Notes: generated from the letters alone by a model not told the origin. 64,000 bases of DNA from Whalleya microplaca (GCA_022497155.1 MU385749.1:62001-126000); one strand, 5' to 3'; shown: positions 34,405 through 47,112, counted from the first letter of the stretch. A program made the numbers and translations.

Positions 34405-35331
34405 CTAGCTATCTTGGGCATTCTCCTTCGCTTTTGCGGTGGCATCGATATATTTCAGCATGCCCTCAAACCCCTGCCTTCTAGGTTCCTCCACATGATC
34501 AAAGCGCTGTCGAACTTGCCCAACAGGAATCTCCAGGTCGCCTCTTTCAAGTCCCGCCCAGGCCTCACTTAAGAACTGCTCCAGCGGAATCCCAATGTTC
34601 CCCTCTCCAATGGCCACGAGCTCCTTCTGCTGCGAATGCAATTCCGTCTGCACGGCAGGCGGGAGGATCTCAATGACCTTGATATGCTTGCTCGCCTCGT
34701 CGCGCTCTAGCTGTGCGCGGATTGACCAGCACAGCGAGTGTATAGCAGCCTTTGTAGCGCAGTAGTTTCCGCAGCGCGGTAACGGGATGAGTGCCAGGCC
34801 TGACGACACTGCGATCAGAGCTACAGGCTTTGGGGCCTTGGCTTGAAGGTGAGGCATGAAGTAAGTAATGAGAAACAAGTATGAAGTGTAGTTAGTTGTA
34901 ATTTCCGTTTGCGTGCGGACCAGGTCAATGTCCTTTGGCTTGGTGAAGTCCAGTGTGCGTTGTATTCCTGAGTTGAGGACGATAGCATCAATCTCAGGAT
35001 AAGTAGTCGTTATTCTGTAAAAATTGATTAGTGGCGGATTAATGCTATACAACAGAGAACATTAAAAATTGTTGTTGAAGATGAAATTTGAAAGGGGCTG
35101 TCTTCATCCTCACTTTGCAGCCCAAACTGGGATACCACCAAGACTGGTGATGTCAAATTGCGATGCCGCAGCTTTCTCAGAACCGTGTTTAGCCACGAAT
35201 TCGTCGAGTCTCTCCTTGCGACGTCCGACGGCAATAACAAAGATGCCATTCTCAATCATACGCTCAGCTAGCGCAAGTCCAATACCCGATGTAGCACCGA
35301 TTATCAAGACGCATTTGTATGGGAAGGTCAT
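34405..35331 (-). CDS. Short-chain dehydrogenase/reductase
   Basis: Two exons on the minus strand (35331-35114 and 35014-34405, intron 99 bp) give 275 residues. Cofactor motif GATSGIG lies near residue 12; VLNSGIQ replaces the usual NNAG; the catalytic set is SSG...YCATK. The DAIVLNSG...LDFTKP and PPAVQTELHSQ segments resemble fungal DltE/UCPA-like oxidoreductases. NAD(P)-dependent oxidation or reduction of an unknown alcohol or ketone, cytosolic. It is convergent with the argininosuccinate synthase and may be an independent gene. Confidence 0.82.
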
Positions 35332-37701
35332 CTTGTATCGAATTATAACAGTAATAATTGATTAGAGCAGTGTGGAAGTTTCCCCGATAACCAACAATCA
35401 GTCTCTTCTTTAAAATAAAGCATGAGTCCTTTCGAGCTCACTTACTTGCGTAGTCAATATAAGAACGAGCACTCTATTATATCATCTACCGTTTATTTCT
35501 AAGGAAACCCCACTATAACAGTGAAGCTTGCACTATTAATGATCTAATAAAGGGTCTAGTCTCGGCAGGTAGTCCCTGACGGTGATTGGCCATGGTAATG
35601 TGCCGTTCCTAAAACTCCGGAGTCCATTCAGCGAGGTCCTCTTTAAAACCGGTCGGCCGAATTAGGCGATGAAAATGCACTGAGTAAGCCTAGGTAGTCC
35701 GAGATAACTCTACTTTCAGTATTACTAATTCTGGCCAAATGGAGAGATTTGAAAGCGTATGTTGTCGGTTAGTTAGATCAAGTATTTCTTTTACTGCCAG
35801 ACATGCAAGATTTCACCAGCTGAATATCGATACGTGTAATATTGTGTAATATTGTCAAGATCATGGTGATGAAAGATAGTTCAAGCTTGTGAGCGATCGT
35901 AACTATACTAGTAAAGTCGTCAATAAACTTACCAATTTGTTCACAAGAAGAATCAACTAGAACAACTCAATGCTCTGAGTGGAGTACTCGAATTTGATAG
36001 TCTCAATCTCAACCTGGTAGAATAGTATCAGGGCAGGAGAGTTGACTGCTTTGTCTTGCTAGCATAACCACCTTCTACTGTAAATTTGGATCTTCCGAGA
36101 CCATCATATGAATGAAATCACCACTAGGCATAATATCTCTTTTGATCAGAAGCTGAGGGGGTTTCCTTATTCGTTTCTTGTGCCTTTGTTTTAACGAGTC
36201 TGGTAAAGGCTCAAGAGAAGCGAACGACAATGCAAGTTTTTGGGCAGGCGGCAAAGTTATATCAGTAGATTCCCTCATAACAATAGGGTTACCTAAGTGA
36301 ATAGTTAAAAGGATTGTATTTGTGTATTTGGAAGGACTTAACCGGGAGTGCCACCTTAGCGCGAGTGCAAGAAACTGGCTTGTTAGAGCACTGAGAACCT
36401 CACACCACTAATTATATATAGCAATAGTCACAGTACCTAGATACCTTATACCCAACCATTGATAACACTCATACAGCTCTTGAGCTAACTTTAATTACGG
36501 AATATCGTATCTTTTTGGATGCTTCTAGATTTGTCGTTTCAAACCATGAGATGTCCCTAGTTGTTCACTATTATGATGACATTCAGGATATGGGCGCTGT
36601 GTACTTTATACAAGCTTTGAATATTACCTTCTCACTTGTCTTGTAAACTAGAGGTCAAATATATCTTAAAGCCATTTATGTAATCTCAATGGAGAATGGA
36701 AGTACTTTCCCTTCTTAGTTTCAATTGTATCAAGGGGAGATTCCATTGTAGTAGTGGGCAACTCAACCAAAATCCGATCGGTCTCCTCGACTTATGACAT
36801 TAAGCACACTAGCGGCAATATATATAGCCGGGTTGGCTCTTCTAGATTGTCGCGCATCCAACTACGGCGAGCTGATCCCATTTCAGCTCGCGCGGGATTA
36901 GGGCTGCGGCTGCGTCGGACGAACTTATAAGGGATGACTTCTAGCGAACGTTAGCAGCTTGCTACTTCACAGCTTTCATGTGCTCCATCAGGTTCCTAGC
37001 TCTTCGTTATCGACTTCGCCAGTTGCTCCATGGGTGTCCATAGCCATAACTACAAAAATCTATATATGCAAAGCTTATCCCTAGCCGCTGAGAATTACAA
37101 CTCTTTGGCTGATAAAATCGAATGGCCAGAATAATCACGCGGCTCTCGCACGATTTAATATAGAATATGATAGAAAAGCCATTGGAGTAACAAATCATAG
37201 ATGTTTTCTATTGACGGGTGTCAATGTTCCTATTATGCAGAACCGAGGTGGCGTGCAGTGGAACAGAAGGCTGCCTTATTTTGGGGGGTTTCCATATTGG
37301 GTCCCTTATACGGCCATATAATAAGAGAGCCTGCCTGCTTAGTATCGTGAGAGCGGTGCAGCATAGCCTCCACAAATGTTTGCTTACTCAAATTCTGAAT
37401 TCTACCTTTCGGTAAGCCTGGTGGTGAAACCATTAGGTGCGTCGTCAACCTATTGATTGGCGCGCGGCCTACATCGTGCAGATATTCTGCCCAGCCTGCC
37501 TGAGGTTGCATCACAACGTTAAAATGAATTGAGCTTTCAGTTCTGTATTAAAACGATGTTTTCCCACTGGTTGCCTTTCTTGAAAACCTTTAAGTCACAG
37601 GTCCCCCGGCTCTCTCGATTTCCCTCAACTCATCTACTTTCATACTCTCTTCAAGGGCATACAGACAACACATTAGCCTTCAAATCCTTTTGAATCAGAA
37701 T
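35332..37701. other. Gene-poor stretch
   Basis: About 2.4 kb with only short ORFs. A 67-codon minus ORF at 36075-36278 (TLPPAQKLALSFASLEPLP...) looks protein-like but is unassigned. A perfect 8-bp inverted repeat CGAGCTGA/TCAGCTCG with a 7-base loop lies at 36868-36890 in a GC-richer patch. Confidence 0.45.
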
Positions 37702-38007
37702 ATGCATCCATTCCAGCCACAATACACGTATCCGTATCACCGGTACCCATACAATGTCTATCCATATTACCAACCAACTTGCTATCCGTATTACCAGCCC
37801 CCCGTCCAGCATTACTACCAACCGAATATTTATCCCCAGTATTACTATCGGCATCATCACAGGTCACGCCCCAAAGTGGAATACCAATCAACCAGAACTT
37901 ATGAGCGCCCCCTTTTAATTGAGATCCGAGCCGAACCGCAAACTATTATACAACGACACGTAGTCCGAAGACCTCGGGCAGGATCAGATGTTACGATATA
38001 TACTTGA
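37702..38007 (+). CDS. Tyr/Pro/His-rich small protein, hypothetical
   Basis: An ORF of 101 codons from the first ATG at 37702. The N-terminal half is a low-complexity run of YPYxxYP, YYQP and HYYQPN units; the C-terminal half is ordinary and charged (ERPLLIEIRAEPQTIIQRHVV). No signal peptide or membrane segment. The leader upstream (TTTCATACTCTCTTCAAGGG...) is pyrimidine-rich like a fungal promoter. The biased composition argues for a real protein or fragment, but no family is recognised and it could be an exon of a larger gene. Confidence 0.4.
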   Translation: MHPFQPQYTYPYHRYPYNVYPYYQPTCYPYYQPPVQHYYQPNIYPQYYYRHHHRSRPKVEYQSTRTYERPLLIEIRAEPQTIIQRHVVRRPRAGSDVTIYT

Positions 38008-41000
38008 ATGACGGGGTACATAGCTAATATATACCCCTACATCTTTCTTCAAGGTCAATCGGGGTGCAATGCAATACAATTGCCTGCCTTTCTATTTCAC
38101 TTTCAGCAATGCTAGGCTTGGAAGTAGCGAGTTGACAGTATCATTGTCTGGGGCTTCTTCCTATTGGCGGGACATAAGCATATGTCCATTGAGACATTAA
38201 TAACACGGCGCTAGACCCTTTACTTTGTTCGCACACAACAATCACACGACACTTCGCGCAAGGACCTTGCCCAGGCTGCCACAGGTTACATACCTAGCAG
38301 CTAAGCATCAGAATCATTATGGTTCAACTCCGCAACATAAGCTATCAGCTACTCAGCTATTGATCACAGTCGATATCAATTTACACAATCTCCTAGGCCA
38401 CAAAAGGAAGAGTAATTGGCCGAAAATTCTATGTCAGACTCGATCCGCAGGTAATTCGTTAATGATTAGGGCGGTTAAGTGGTACTTTTATCTTAGGCAT
38501 ATTTGCATCATACTCTAGACTTCCCAGACGTTTGGGGGAGTTACGCTTAACGGCATTCTTCTTTTGTTTCAGCCCTCTCGGTCATGCTATTCTCATTAAG
38601 GTGGTCGGCGGATATGTATCTACTTGTTACTCATGATCTCAATCTTGTTATTTAGACCGTTTAGTCCCGTTGAAGTTTTCTGCAATCACGCGCCATAGTT
38701 CATCATGTAAATAGAATGCCAATATTCAGATGTTTATAACACTGCGACTCCTGATCGATGTCCTTGCCCCTATTTTGAATGCTTAGCGTGAGATGTAGTT
38801 AGGGTGTGAACAGAGGTGGGGATCGTTTTCAAGACCCAATTCAAAGTACATTCCACTCTCGCTACTTCACGAACAGTAACAATTGCTTATTAAGTTTAGA
38901 TGCTAAACTTATACCTAGTTATTACATTATAATAGCGCGATAGAAGTTGAACTTTTCATGGCTTTTCTGTCCATGATAGGTATACTTTGACAATGTTACG
39001 TTTACCAGTACATGAGGTTAAGATTTGGCTGCAAAATATATCGTTGACTCCTATCATAGAGCTATGAACCATATACTACTGGAGCTAAAGTACGCACTTG
39101 ACCTATTAGAGCAGTTTATTTAGGCAGTTATCCATGCCTGATGTAGGCGACACAAGGACCATACAGAAGTGCTAGCAGGCTACATCTGAAAGGACGACTC
39201 ACGACCCAGGAATATGACCAGAGAACTTCTGACCCTTGAATACACGATCATGAACGTTGGAGGATTTTGGTAGCTGTAGATTATGTGGTATAAGCTCCTA
39301 TATTCCTACAGCAATTTAGCATCTTAGACCGTAACCCTTCTTTCGAAAGTGAGCTTTCCGCCCTGAGAAGTAACCCATGAATAGAAATTCTGACAACAGG
39401 CTGCTTAACCAATTCATGGACTCGTTATACTAACCGATTGAATACGTGAGCTGGTTCCGTTGCTTTACACGCCACATACGCTCGTTATACTTACATTCAA
39501 ATACTTCATAACGCTCAGCATGTTCCACACAACCATGTTCAACTAATAATTTCTACCTTTGAAATCCCAGATAATACAGTATACCGAAGGCAGGATTACA
39601 CTAGATTGTAGTCTCTTATGCATCTATCATTTCTTGATTGGCCTTGCTAAGTCTTGATGTTATGGGCGAAGAATGTCCACGTTATGCTGTTGGATCTAAT
39701 GTATCATCACGAGGTAGAACGATATCTCGGCTTCCCAGGCCCGAACACGTGGCCAGGGAAGTTGAAATGGGAATATTCTAGCTCATGACGCGCGGTATCG
39801 AGCAGTATCAGCGAATAAATAAAGTGACGGAATATTCCGGCCTCATATGCTTCGTTGTTTTTAAGGAGCTACTGGTGAAAATTATGCGACACGTGTTGCT
39901 GAAATTTATTGTACTTCAAGGCATTATCTTCTTCTGGACTTCTTATTTAGCGGTCACTTTGCTTGGGAAAAGGCGTCGAATCGGTCGTGGTCACAAATTG
40001 GGTTGGGCTGCTCCGGATCGACAAGACGGTCATTGCCGTGTGGATTTAAAAGACACCAACTATGAAAATTACCTCTGATGCTCAACTTGTGACTCGGCCC
40101 TTTCTACTTTGTCTATTGTAGGTTGCACAGCAGACCAGCGTCTACGCCTCCATAGAAACAGTCTATAGTCATGCTCCAAGGGCCAAGGCACGGGCAAGCT
40201 GGTATGCTCCATAATATCACAATCAAGGGCTCTGTAAGATTTAAGACATAGCGAATTAGAGAATGCCTGTGATGACTCAAGCTTTTGGTGAAATATATAT
40301 GTTCGACAATCTCATGTTTACTCTGCACCTGTACGTCATAGGCAGGGAGACTGGCTTTTATCTAGTAAAGTAGTCTATAATAAGACTACCGAGTCAACAA
40401 ACTGAGGCAACCCCGTGCTACTCATTATTCATTCAGTACTGATGCTGTGTCCTTGTAGGAATTAAGTAATGGGCGGAAAAGAAAAAATCTTCGTAGCTAT
40501 AATAAATATCAAATATATGAACTTTTATATATGGTAAGATGTAAATATGGATCACATTAACATATTCAGACTATCCGACTTGTTGAATCGTTGCCACACC
40601 CATTACATACATGTACACACGTGGACTATAAGAAACGGCACATAAGACACTTGGTTATTCTGGATATGATCAAATCCCCATAACAATTTCCATCAACGTC
40701 ATTGAATTTCGGAATATGCCATATCCCCTACACATGTATGTGCTGCATAGAATCCTACATCTAAAATAGATTACCTAAACATCTCAGCCTCAATACACAA
40801 CTCCAGATGATGCGTTGGACCAATGGCGCTGACTTCTTAGTCTATAGGACAAGAAAAATGTTTTCAACCTCAACCAATACGCCTTTCGCACTAATCCAGC
40901 CCTCTGTAATTGATACCCAGCTGAAGCTCCGCTCTTAGACAACTCATCGAACCATCACACCGGTAATGTAGAGACTTGACTTCCCCAATAATGAAGGCTA

Positions 41001-41334
41001 TGCGAGCACAACACCGAGGGACGTAGCAAATGAAATCGTACGCAGCTGTTCAGGCAAGCCTTATTCGAAATGTTATCCGCAGGGTATCTCTTGGCTGAGT
41101 AGTCAAAGATAGAAATCTGGAGTCGTGATGGCTTCCAATAGTATCAACGCTCTAAGACTGCTAGATTGAAGACATTTTCGTAAACCGGGGTTATAAAAGA
41201 GGCATGATGCCCTCCCTGAGTCCGATAATCAGAAGCAGCATCCTCAGCACCACTATCAGAAGAACCCTACCGTAACAGCTCCCTCAAGTCCTTTATATCA
41301 ACTCAAACATCTCAGTTCTCGCACCTCCACGAAA
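38008..41334. other. Gene-poor stretch of about 3.3 kb
   Basis: Short ORFs only (a 97-codon one at 39785-40078 shows no family). The last 150 bp before 41335 are pyrimidine-rich and contain a TATAAAAG-type box (near 41192), suited to the promoter of the secreted protein gene. Confidence 0.45.
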
Positions 41335-41824
41335 ATGAAGTTCACTCAAACTCTCTTCTCCCTCCTCGCCCTCACCGGGGCTACTCTAGCCGCACCAGCA
41401 GCCGACGCCAGCTCTAATGGCGTGATATCCGCAGAGGCGCTGTTCCAGCGCGATATCAGCTGGACCGGCGACGGGATTGACGAAGACACTACAGTACGTC
41501 ACTCACGGAATGACCCTTCCCTCCTTCCCCAAGAACTCATGTTCCCTTGACCGCTCATTCCCCCCTTTCCCCCTTGACCCAACCCATCACAAAAAAGAAT
41601 AATACCAGCAGCTAACACGAGAGTGCCCACAGCCCAAGCTCGAGGCGCGCGAGAAGGGGCGCGCCGAGCGGTGCACCGTCGGCAAGGGCGAGTGCGGGGA
41701 CGGCCTGGGCTGCTACGGCTGTCTGGGCCACAAGCCGGTGTGCCAGACGGGGCCGGGCTCGAACCAGTGCTGCTTCGAGGACGACCGCGGCAAGACATGC
41801 CAGGTCGTGCCTATCGGTAAATAA
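41335..41824 (+). CDS. Small secreted cysteine-rich protein, effector-like
   Basis: Two exons (41335-41493 and 41633-41824; intron 139 bp) give 116 residues. A clear signal peptide (MKFTQTLFSLLALTGATLA) is followed by a Ala/Ser-rich propeptide-like part and then a compact domain with eight cysteines, including one CC pair (GECGDGLGCYGC, QCCFEDD, KTC). Eight cysteines suggest four disulphides. Such proteins include fungal effectors, antimicrobial proteins and wall proteins; no named family is recognised. The second exon is GC-rich, and acceptor CACAG|CCC keeps the frame. Confidence 0.75.
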
Positions 41825-42381
41825 GCGCTCGCTGGCCTTGGGGGGTAGGGCGCGGTGGAACGGGAGGAACCAGCAGATTTTGAACGAATCGATCCCCGTA
41901 TTTATTAGACATATCAGCGATGATGGCAGGGGATGAGCGCACAGGTGACTCTAGTGTACATAGACAGAACTTGGTTACTAGTCACGCGATACTATTCAAA
42001 TTTGAGCTAGGGGGACTACATGGGATAAAAGAAACTATTGATATCAATTGGAGAAGGAACGTGGTGGGTATTCTGCCTAGGTATTTGATACAACCAAAAA
42101 GGAAAAAAAGGGAAGCGAAAATGAGAGTAATCCCAAGTTTCTCTACCAACACCGTACACATTCCATCAACGTAGGCTTTTTTGCAGTTCCAGAAAGGTTC
42201 CATCCTGATGTAAGAGATATACTCAACGCCTTATGCCTTACTTCCAGCCGTCTCTCACAGCTTGGTCGGCTGTTATACATGAGTCCGCGGAGGAGCATGC
42301 ATCAGATATCCCTCCCTCTCTCACTCTCACACTCGGAACCTAGTGCTGTAATATGTTCGCTGTTTAACTTACATAAGCCCT
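41825..42381. other. Convergent intergenic region
   Basis: About 560 bp between the 3' ends of the secreted protein gene and the DUF7728-type gene. No coding signal; an 84-codon ORF at 41920-42174 looks random. Confidence 0.45.
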
Positions 42382-43585
42382 CTAAGCGTCACTCTCCGGC
42401 TTCTTGTCACCGACAGCCTCGACATCTGCTTCCACGTAGGAAGGCGGGGCCTCAATTTCCTCCTGGTGAGCCATCAAACCCGATTTCTCATCCTCAACGG
42501 CCACTTCGCGGTGAGCAGCCTTGTGGCAGGATCCATGTCTGTGGTGACGACGGGAGCCTCCGCGGCGAACAAAGGTTCTCCAGAGGAATACGAGAAGTGT
42601 ACCGACCATCATACCGATGCTACCGATAGTTAGTATAAACAGTTCCAAGACTATTTTGAGAGTTGGGGAACACTTACATGCTAGCCATGACACCAGCCAC
42701 AATGCCGATGGCAATAGGCAGAAGGATGTGCGAGGCGACGTTCTTGAAAAGCTGGCCCCAGCTGTGCTTCTGCTTGTGGGGGTATTCCACATGGTTTCCA
42801 TCATCAACTTGTTGCTCATCGACCTTGGGCACAGCAGGACGGCCACCGCAACCCTTATAAGTGCGGAGGCTGGCAAGCTTCTGCAGAATGACAGCTCTCC
42901 ACTTGCATAGCTGAGTGGTGCACTCCTCCTGCTTGTCCATGGGGTTCTTCTGCATAGTCTCGGAAGGTGTAGTCTCGATGTCGCCAATCATCAGCTTTCC
43001 ACTGGTAGTCTTGACCAGCTTGACTTGCACGATCGGAATGCCATCGACGAACACATCTCCAACTTCGATGATGTCGAGCTCAATCATGACGAGCTCCAGC
43101 GCATCCTCCTCATTCTTTGCGACCGGGCGCGTTTGCATGCCGAAGCCGAGAGTCTGGACTGGTTGTGACTTGGGACCCTTGAAGTGAGGTCGTCTGTGTG
43201 CGACGTCCGGTCGGACGGCCGCGGTTAATGTGTTTCGGAAAGGATCGGAGTTGGGATAGAGCTCGAAACCGTTCAGCATCAAGCGGTCGGCCTCGTCGGA
43301 AATTTCCACGCTGAAGTCCAGCTCCAGATGGCTCGGGATATCAGTGGTGATCTTGGGTTCGCCATCGTGACCTTTCCAGTGAGGGAGCCGGATAGGGCAT
43401 CCAGGGCAGTTCAACTTCAAGCTCTGGGCCTGCACAATCTTGGGGATGGCTACATCGACCTCGACGGGGACGGGAAGAGTGGTGACGATGTCGTTGTCAG
43501 ATTCGGATATCTCAGGAGGTAACAAGAAAGCGTTTGTGGTGGTTACCGCCAGGCCCGCGGCGGCGATGATAGATCTCAACTGCAT
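42382..43585 (-). CDS. DUF7728-type secretory-pathway membrane protein
   Basis: Two exons on the minus strand (43585-42678 and 42619-42382; intron 58 bp) give 381 residues. A signal peptide (MQLRSIIAAAGLAVTTTNA) precedes a luminal domain with a Cys pair (LNCPGCPI), the conserved LELDFSV...LNGFELYP and a second Cys-bearing part (CTTQLCKWRAVI). A transmembrane helix (LLPIAIGIVAGVMASIIGMM...LLVFLW, split by the intron) leads to a short cytosolic tail rich in Arg/His and Glu with PPSYVEADVE, a possible PPxY ubiquitin-ligase binding site. I recognise this arrangement from the fungal DUF7728 family; function is unknown. Type I topology is inferred. Confidence 0.75.
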
Positions 43586-45044
43586 TTTGGTCGTGTTGTC
43601 GGCAGTGGCAGATTCGTAGGGTTAATGCTTCGTGGAAGCGCAGGGGTATGAAATAGAGGGAGAGGCTCGATTGTTATGGTGGAAGAAAGGAAACGAACGA
43701 TGAATGGTGGCGTGTTGATTTGAGAAGGTTCGCTGGGCCGGACTAGATGACGAGTCTCCCATCAAACAGGGGCCTAGCCAGCTGACAAAGGCTCCTTTCA
43801 GGGATTCCTTCAGCTGCAATCGTGTGGCGCACCTCGCTCTATGTCAGACAGTAGATGCCGATTATGCACTGTATCCACCCTGATCCCTACGCCAATCGTG
43901 ATCGGGGTGCCTGCCATGTCACATGACCGATTGATCCAGCACCTTCCCAGCCTTTCGCAGTCTTCTTTACGAGGACCGCTTTTACTTTCTACAACAAAAT
44001 ACCTAGAAGACACATTGAACTGTGTGCTAATTCATAACAGCCCTAACAAGCTGGTTGCTCTTTCTGCACTTTCATCACGACTATGTCTAATCCGTACATT
44101 AGTACCAGTACGAAGTGAGACTGAAAGCAAGCATATAATAGACAGACAGACAGACAGACAAAGTGGGCTTTACCTAGGTACCCAAAAGCCGATAAAGCCA
44201 AAGTTCCGGTCAACCCGGGCTACCGTAAGTTCCGAAAGCTTGACCCGCGTTAACTTGATGAACGTCTTGTGATTGCATCTCTTTCTTCTCATTGGCCTAC
44301 TTTCTTTATTCCATCATCTTACTTATCGAGAGCTGCAGAGACTGCTGCAGCTAGCTAAGCTCGAATCACTGCCAAGCCCTTTGGCTCAATGGATTATCTT
44401 CAACTTCAAGAGCTTTGCTTATGTAAATGGCCGTTATGCCCCAACTCAGACTGATGTCTCCGGTGGTAGCAATAATGCCTACCATCAGTCTATCACAAGT
44501 CTATTGTAGTACTCTTTTGTCCGGAACAATAATCTTACACCATGTAGCTAGCTACATATGTATTGTCCACATCGTATAACTGGTTGTTCAACTAGGCAAA
44601 TTGCCTACCCGCTAACATACCTTCCCGTCTCTTGGGGTCTCGTAGTCACTCGGACGAACTCGGATGAAGGAAACCAAGCTGACTGTGGCTCCAAGATCGG
44701 ACAATTTCAAGCAAATCTCAAACATGTAAGACGATGGAACTATTGATGATGACTGGAAACGACATCTCGACCCAGGCACATCATTGGACAAGGCTACGCC
44801 ATCACATCCGCCTGTTCGTAGGAACCCCACCCCACTTGCGGCGGTGAGCGGCCGGATCCTGGAACGCAAGTATCCACATCCTCCGAAAAGGTGGACATAC
44901 AGCAGACCTGGACTGCAAGCACCAGCCGTGAGCTCAATGTCAGCGACAGTCAGATTCTTCATCTAGCCACAACGTGCTATCTTTCTCCTTGTATCGTCCG
45001 ATGCAGCTTCACTTCTACCCAAGCCAGTACTCATCCCCAGGGTA
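43586..45044. other. Gene-poor stretch with GACA microsatellite
   Basis: Holds the promoter of the DUF7728-type gene and a short (GACA)n run at about 44141-44160. Several 60-140 codon ORFs occur but none is recognised; the one at 44273-44509 ends in a protein-like stretch (FKSFAYVNGRYAPTQTDVSGG). Confidence 0.4.
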
Positions 45045-45610
45045 TTGGTCCAGCGCTCACATATCTTCTACATGAGTATGGGTATCAGAGTTGGTAAATC
45101 ATACGATGACACCGAAGGGTGTATTGGACTTTATCAGCAATCTGAATACTGCTATTGTGCCTCCCATTATCGTTCATACCGTCGTCCGATCGTCTTGTTC
45201 ACTAGCGTCGCCGCGCGGAGGGGGGGGAGAGGGAAATTCTGTCAAGGGCGCCGATGGTGTCAATGTAGCTCTAGGATGCATTGCAATCCTAGCCACAGTT
45301 GTCACGGCCTGCCGGTAGACCAAGAAGTTCTATGAGCAGATGAACGAGAAATATATCCCATCGCCGCAAGCCATATGCTGAGGTCATTAACTCCAAGCAG
45401 ATGGCGAATGCATACAAGTGCCATAAAAAGGGGTCCCTAATTGCTGTCCTCAGTGAGACCTGGATTTGAGCACGCAAGAGAGATGTGTTACGCGTTTTGG
45501 TCGGTGGATTCAGGAGCTTTCGTGCGATACACCGGCTTCAAGCCCACGGACAGACTTATTAGCAAGGATGGCTACATGGAGGTCAGACACAGGACCCTAT
45601 GAGCCAACAA
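45045..45610 (+). pseudogene. Decayed unidentified gene fragment
   Basis: Protein-like stretches appear in changing plus-strand frames: MTPKGVLDFISNLNTAIVPP, GADGVNVALGCIAILATVV, then KKFYEQMNEKYIPSPQAI near 45325, and CYAFWSVDSGAFVRYTGF with KPTDRLISKDGYME ending in a stop at about 45602. Frames are broken between them. This fits a degraded gene, or a multi-exon gene whose introns I cannot place. No family recognised. Confidence 0.35.
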
Positions 45611-46716
45611 GAAGGCTAAGAAGGACAGAAAACGGGCTTGGAAGAGGCACGGGCTTAAAAGAGACGCAAGAAACGCAAGGTGTTGGAATAGGGGCGAGGA
45701 GAAAGAGTCATGCCAAGTGTCTCGATTGATGATCGATTCAGAAGCTGGATGACTGGGAGGTCACAGAGACCAAAGGATCAGCGGGAAAAGAAGAGAAGAA
45801 GTGAATTCAATTTGACTAACTGTTCACTGATTTGGTTGTTGGCGTCTGGTATTTTATGTTGGTTAGTCAATGCATTCTTTTCTACTGGATACCTTCAATG
45901 CTACTGTGCCGTAACACGGCAGCATGGGTCATGACTACTTTCACGTCAGAACATTTTGAATATGCTGCAAGCAATGTGTTCAATTCAGATCTAGCTTATA
46001 TACATTCGGTGATTAGTGATTAGCTAGCTTGGATAAACAAAGAGACCATATTAAAGGGGAAAGTTGATAATAAGTGATTTAGGGGCACATGTAGCCCATC
46101 ATGCAGGGGCCATGCTTTACTCCATCTTGTGAGTAATTACGACCCTGTATCATTTATGATGTTAGTAGTAGTAAGAGTCATGGCCTGAGTAAAGCATACG
46201 AAGTAGTCTGATACGAGAGATCTTTTTTTTTAAATGGTTCTTGTGATGTCCTAGTTCCCTGCCGATAGGTAGTCTCTATTCTATGTAAGCCAACATCTTG
46301 ATAGTTAGTCGCAGAACTTGGACTATCTCATTCAATATTTCCAACAACGTCGACAAATGCAGCTGATGTGTAGAGTATCACATGGTATACTGATAACCGA
46401 CTGTCATATTCCTGACATTTAGTTATAACCTCAACCTCAACTACAGTCGCCAACACGATCCATATCCTTGTGTAGAGGGCAATATAAATTGACGTAGGAA
46501 GACATGCTTATTAGAATCTGGCTCTAGTATCCATCACTATTAGACTACACAAGCTTTCAAGTCACGGCGACAGGCTGTCTTTAATATCAATTGATTGGGA
46601 GTTTTACATCCTGAAGTACAAAACATCCATCCCGCATTTTCTGCTTGGTGACAGCTTCGGTCTTACTGTCACAAATTCAAACCCGGTTCACATAATAGAC
46701 TGCGTCTTCTTCAAGA
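45611..46716. other. Gene-poor stretch
   Basis: Short ORFs with hydrophobic parts (45710-46023) are not assignable. The rest shows nothing. Confidence 0.4.
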
Positions 46717-46980
46717 TGGCAAACGAACGGTACCGGACCTGGCGAAGGGCTCGAGTGGGTAAAAGAAGTAAATGAGTTATTCGAGGAGAGACTTCAGAAA
46801 GAACTACCAAAATATCTCGCGGACGAGCGAGGGATGGCAGAGAGCACTATGAAAGATGCCTGGGAGGAGGCCCTCGATAATGCGAAGCACTTTAAGGCAG
46901 ATGGTGAGGAGAAGGCGCGCGAGAAGATCGAGGAAATTATTGAAGAAACCAAGAAGTCCTCAAGTGTCCCAATAGACTAA
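46717..46980 (+). pseudogene. Glu/Lys-rich coding fragment without start
   Basis: An 87-codon open frame ends at a TAA at 46978-46980. It has no in-frame start near its beginning; an ATG at 46716 is one base out of frame. The peptide is strongly helical and charged (LEWVKEVNELFEERLQKEL, MKDAWEEALDNAKHF, EEKAREKIEEIIEETKK), clearly of coding type. The same frame goes on, past stops, into the repeat at 46981-47112. It is probably a 5'-broken gene, or the second exon of one with acceptor TTCTTCAAG just before it. Confidence 0.5.
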
Positions 46981-47112
46981 TGGTCCGTGGTTACGTCCAC
47001 TTCATAGGTCGACTCTATAGGGCTACTTAAGCCTAAGGAGCTTCCCCTCTCACAAAAGACAAAACTTCTCCTTGGGGACCTCGGAACCAAAACCATTTAT
47101 TATCAAGATGAT
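46981..47112 (+). repeat. Dispersed repeat copy B with coding character
   Basis: Partner of 34203-34321. It starts TGGTCCGTGGTTACGT against TAGTCCGTGGTTGCGT in copy A, has about 11 extra bases near 46997-47007, and shares most later bases. It directly follows the Glu/Lys-rich fragment. Confidence 0.75.

Noticed and set aside
36868..36890. Hairpin CGAGCTGA/TCAGCTCG as a terminator or RNA gene
   Set aside because: An isolated 8-bp inverted repeat without a U-tract or RNA gene context; kept only as a note in the intergenic entry.
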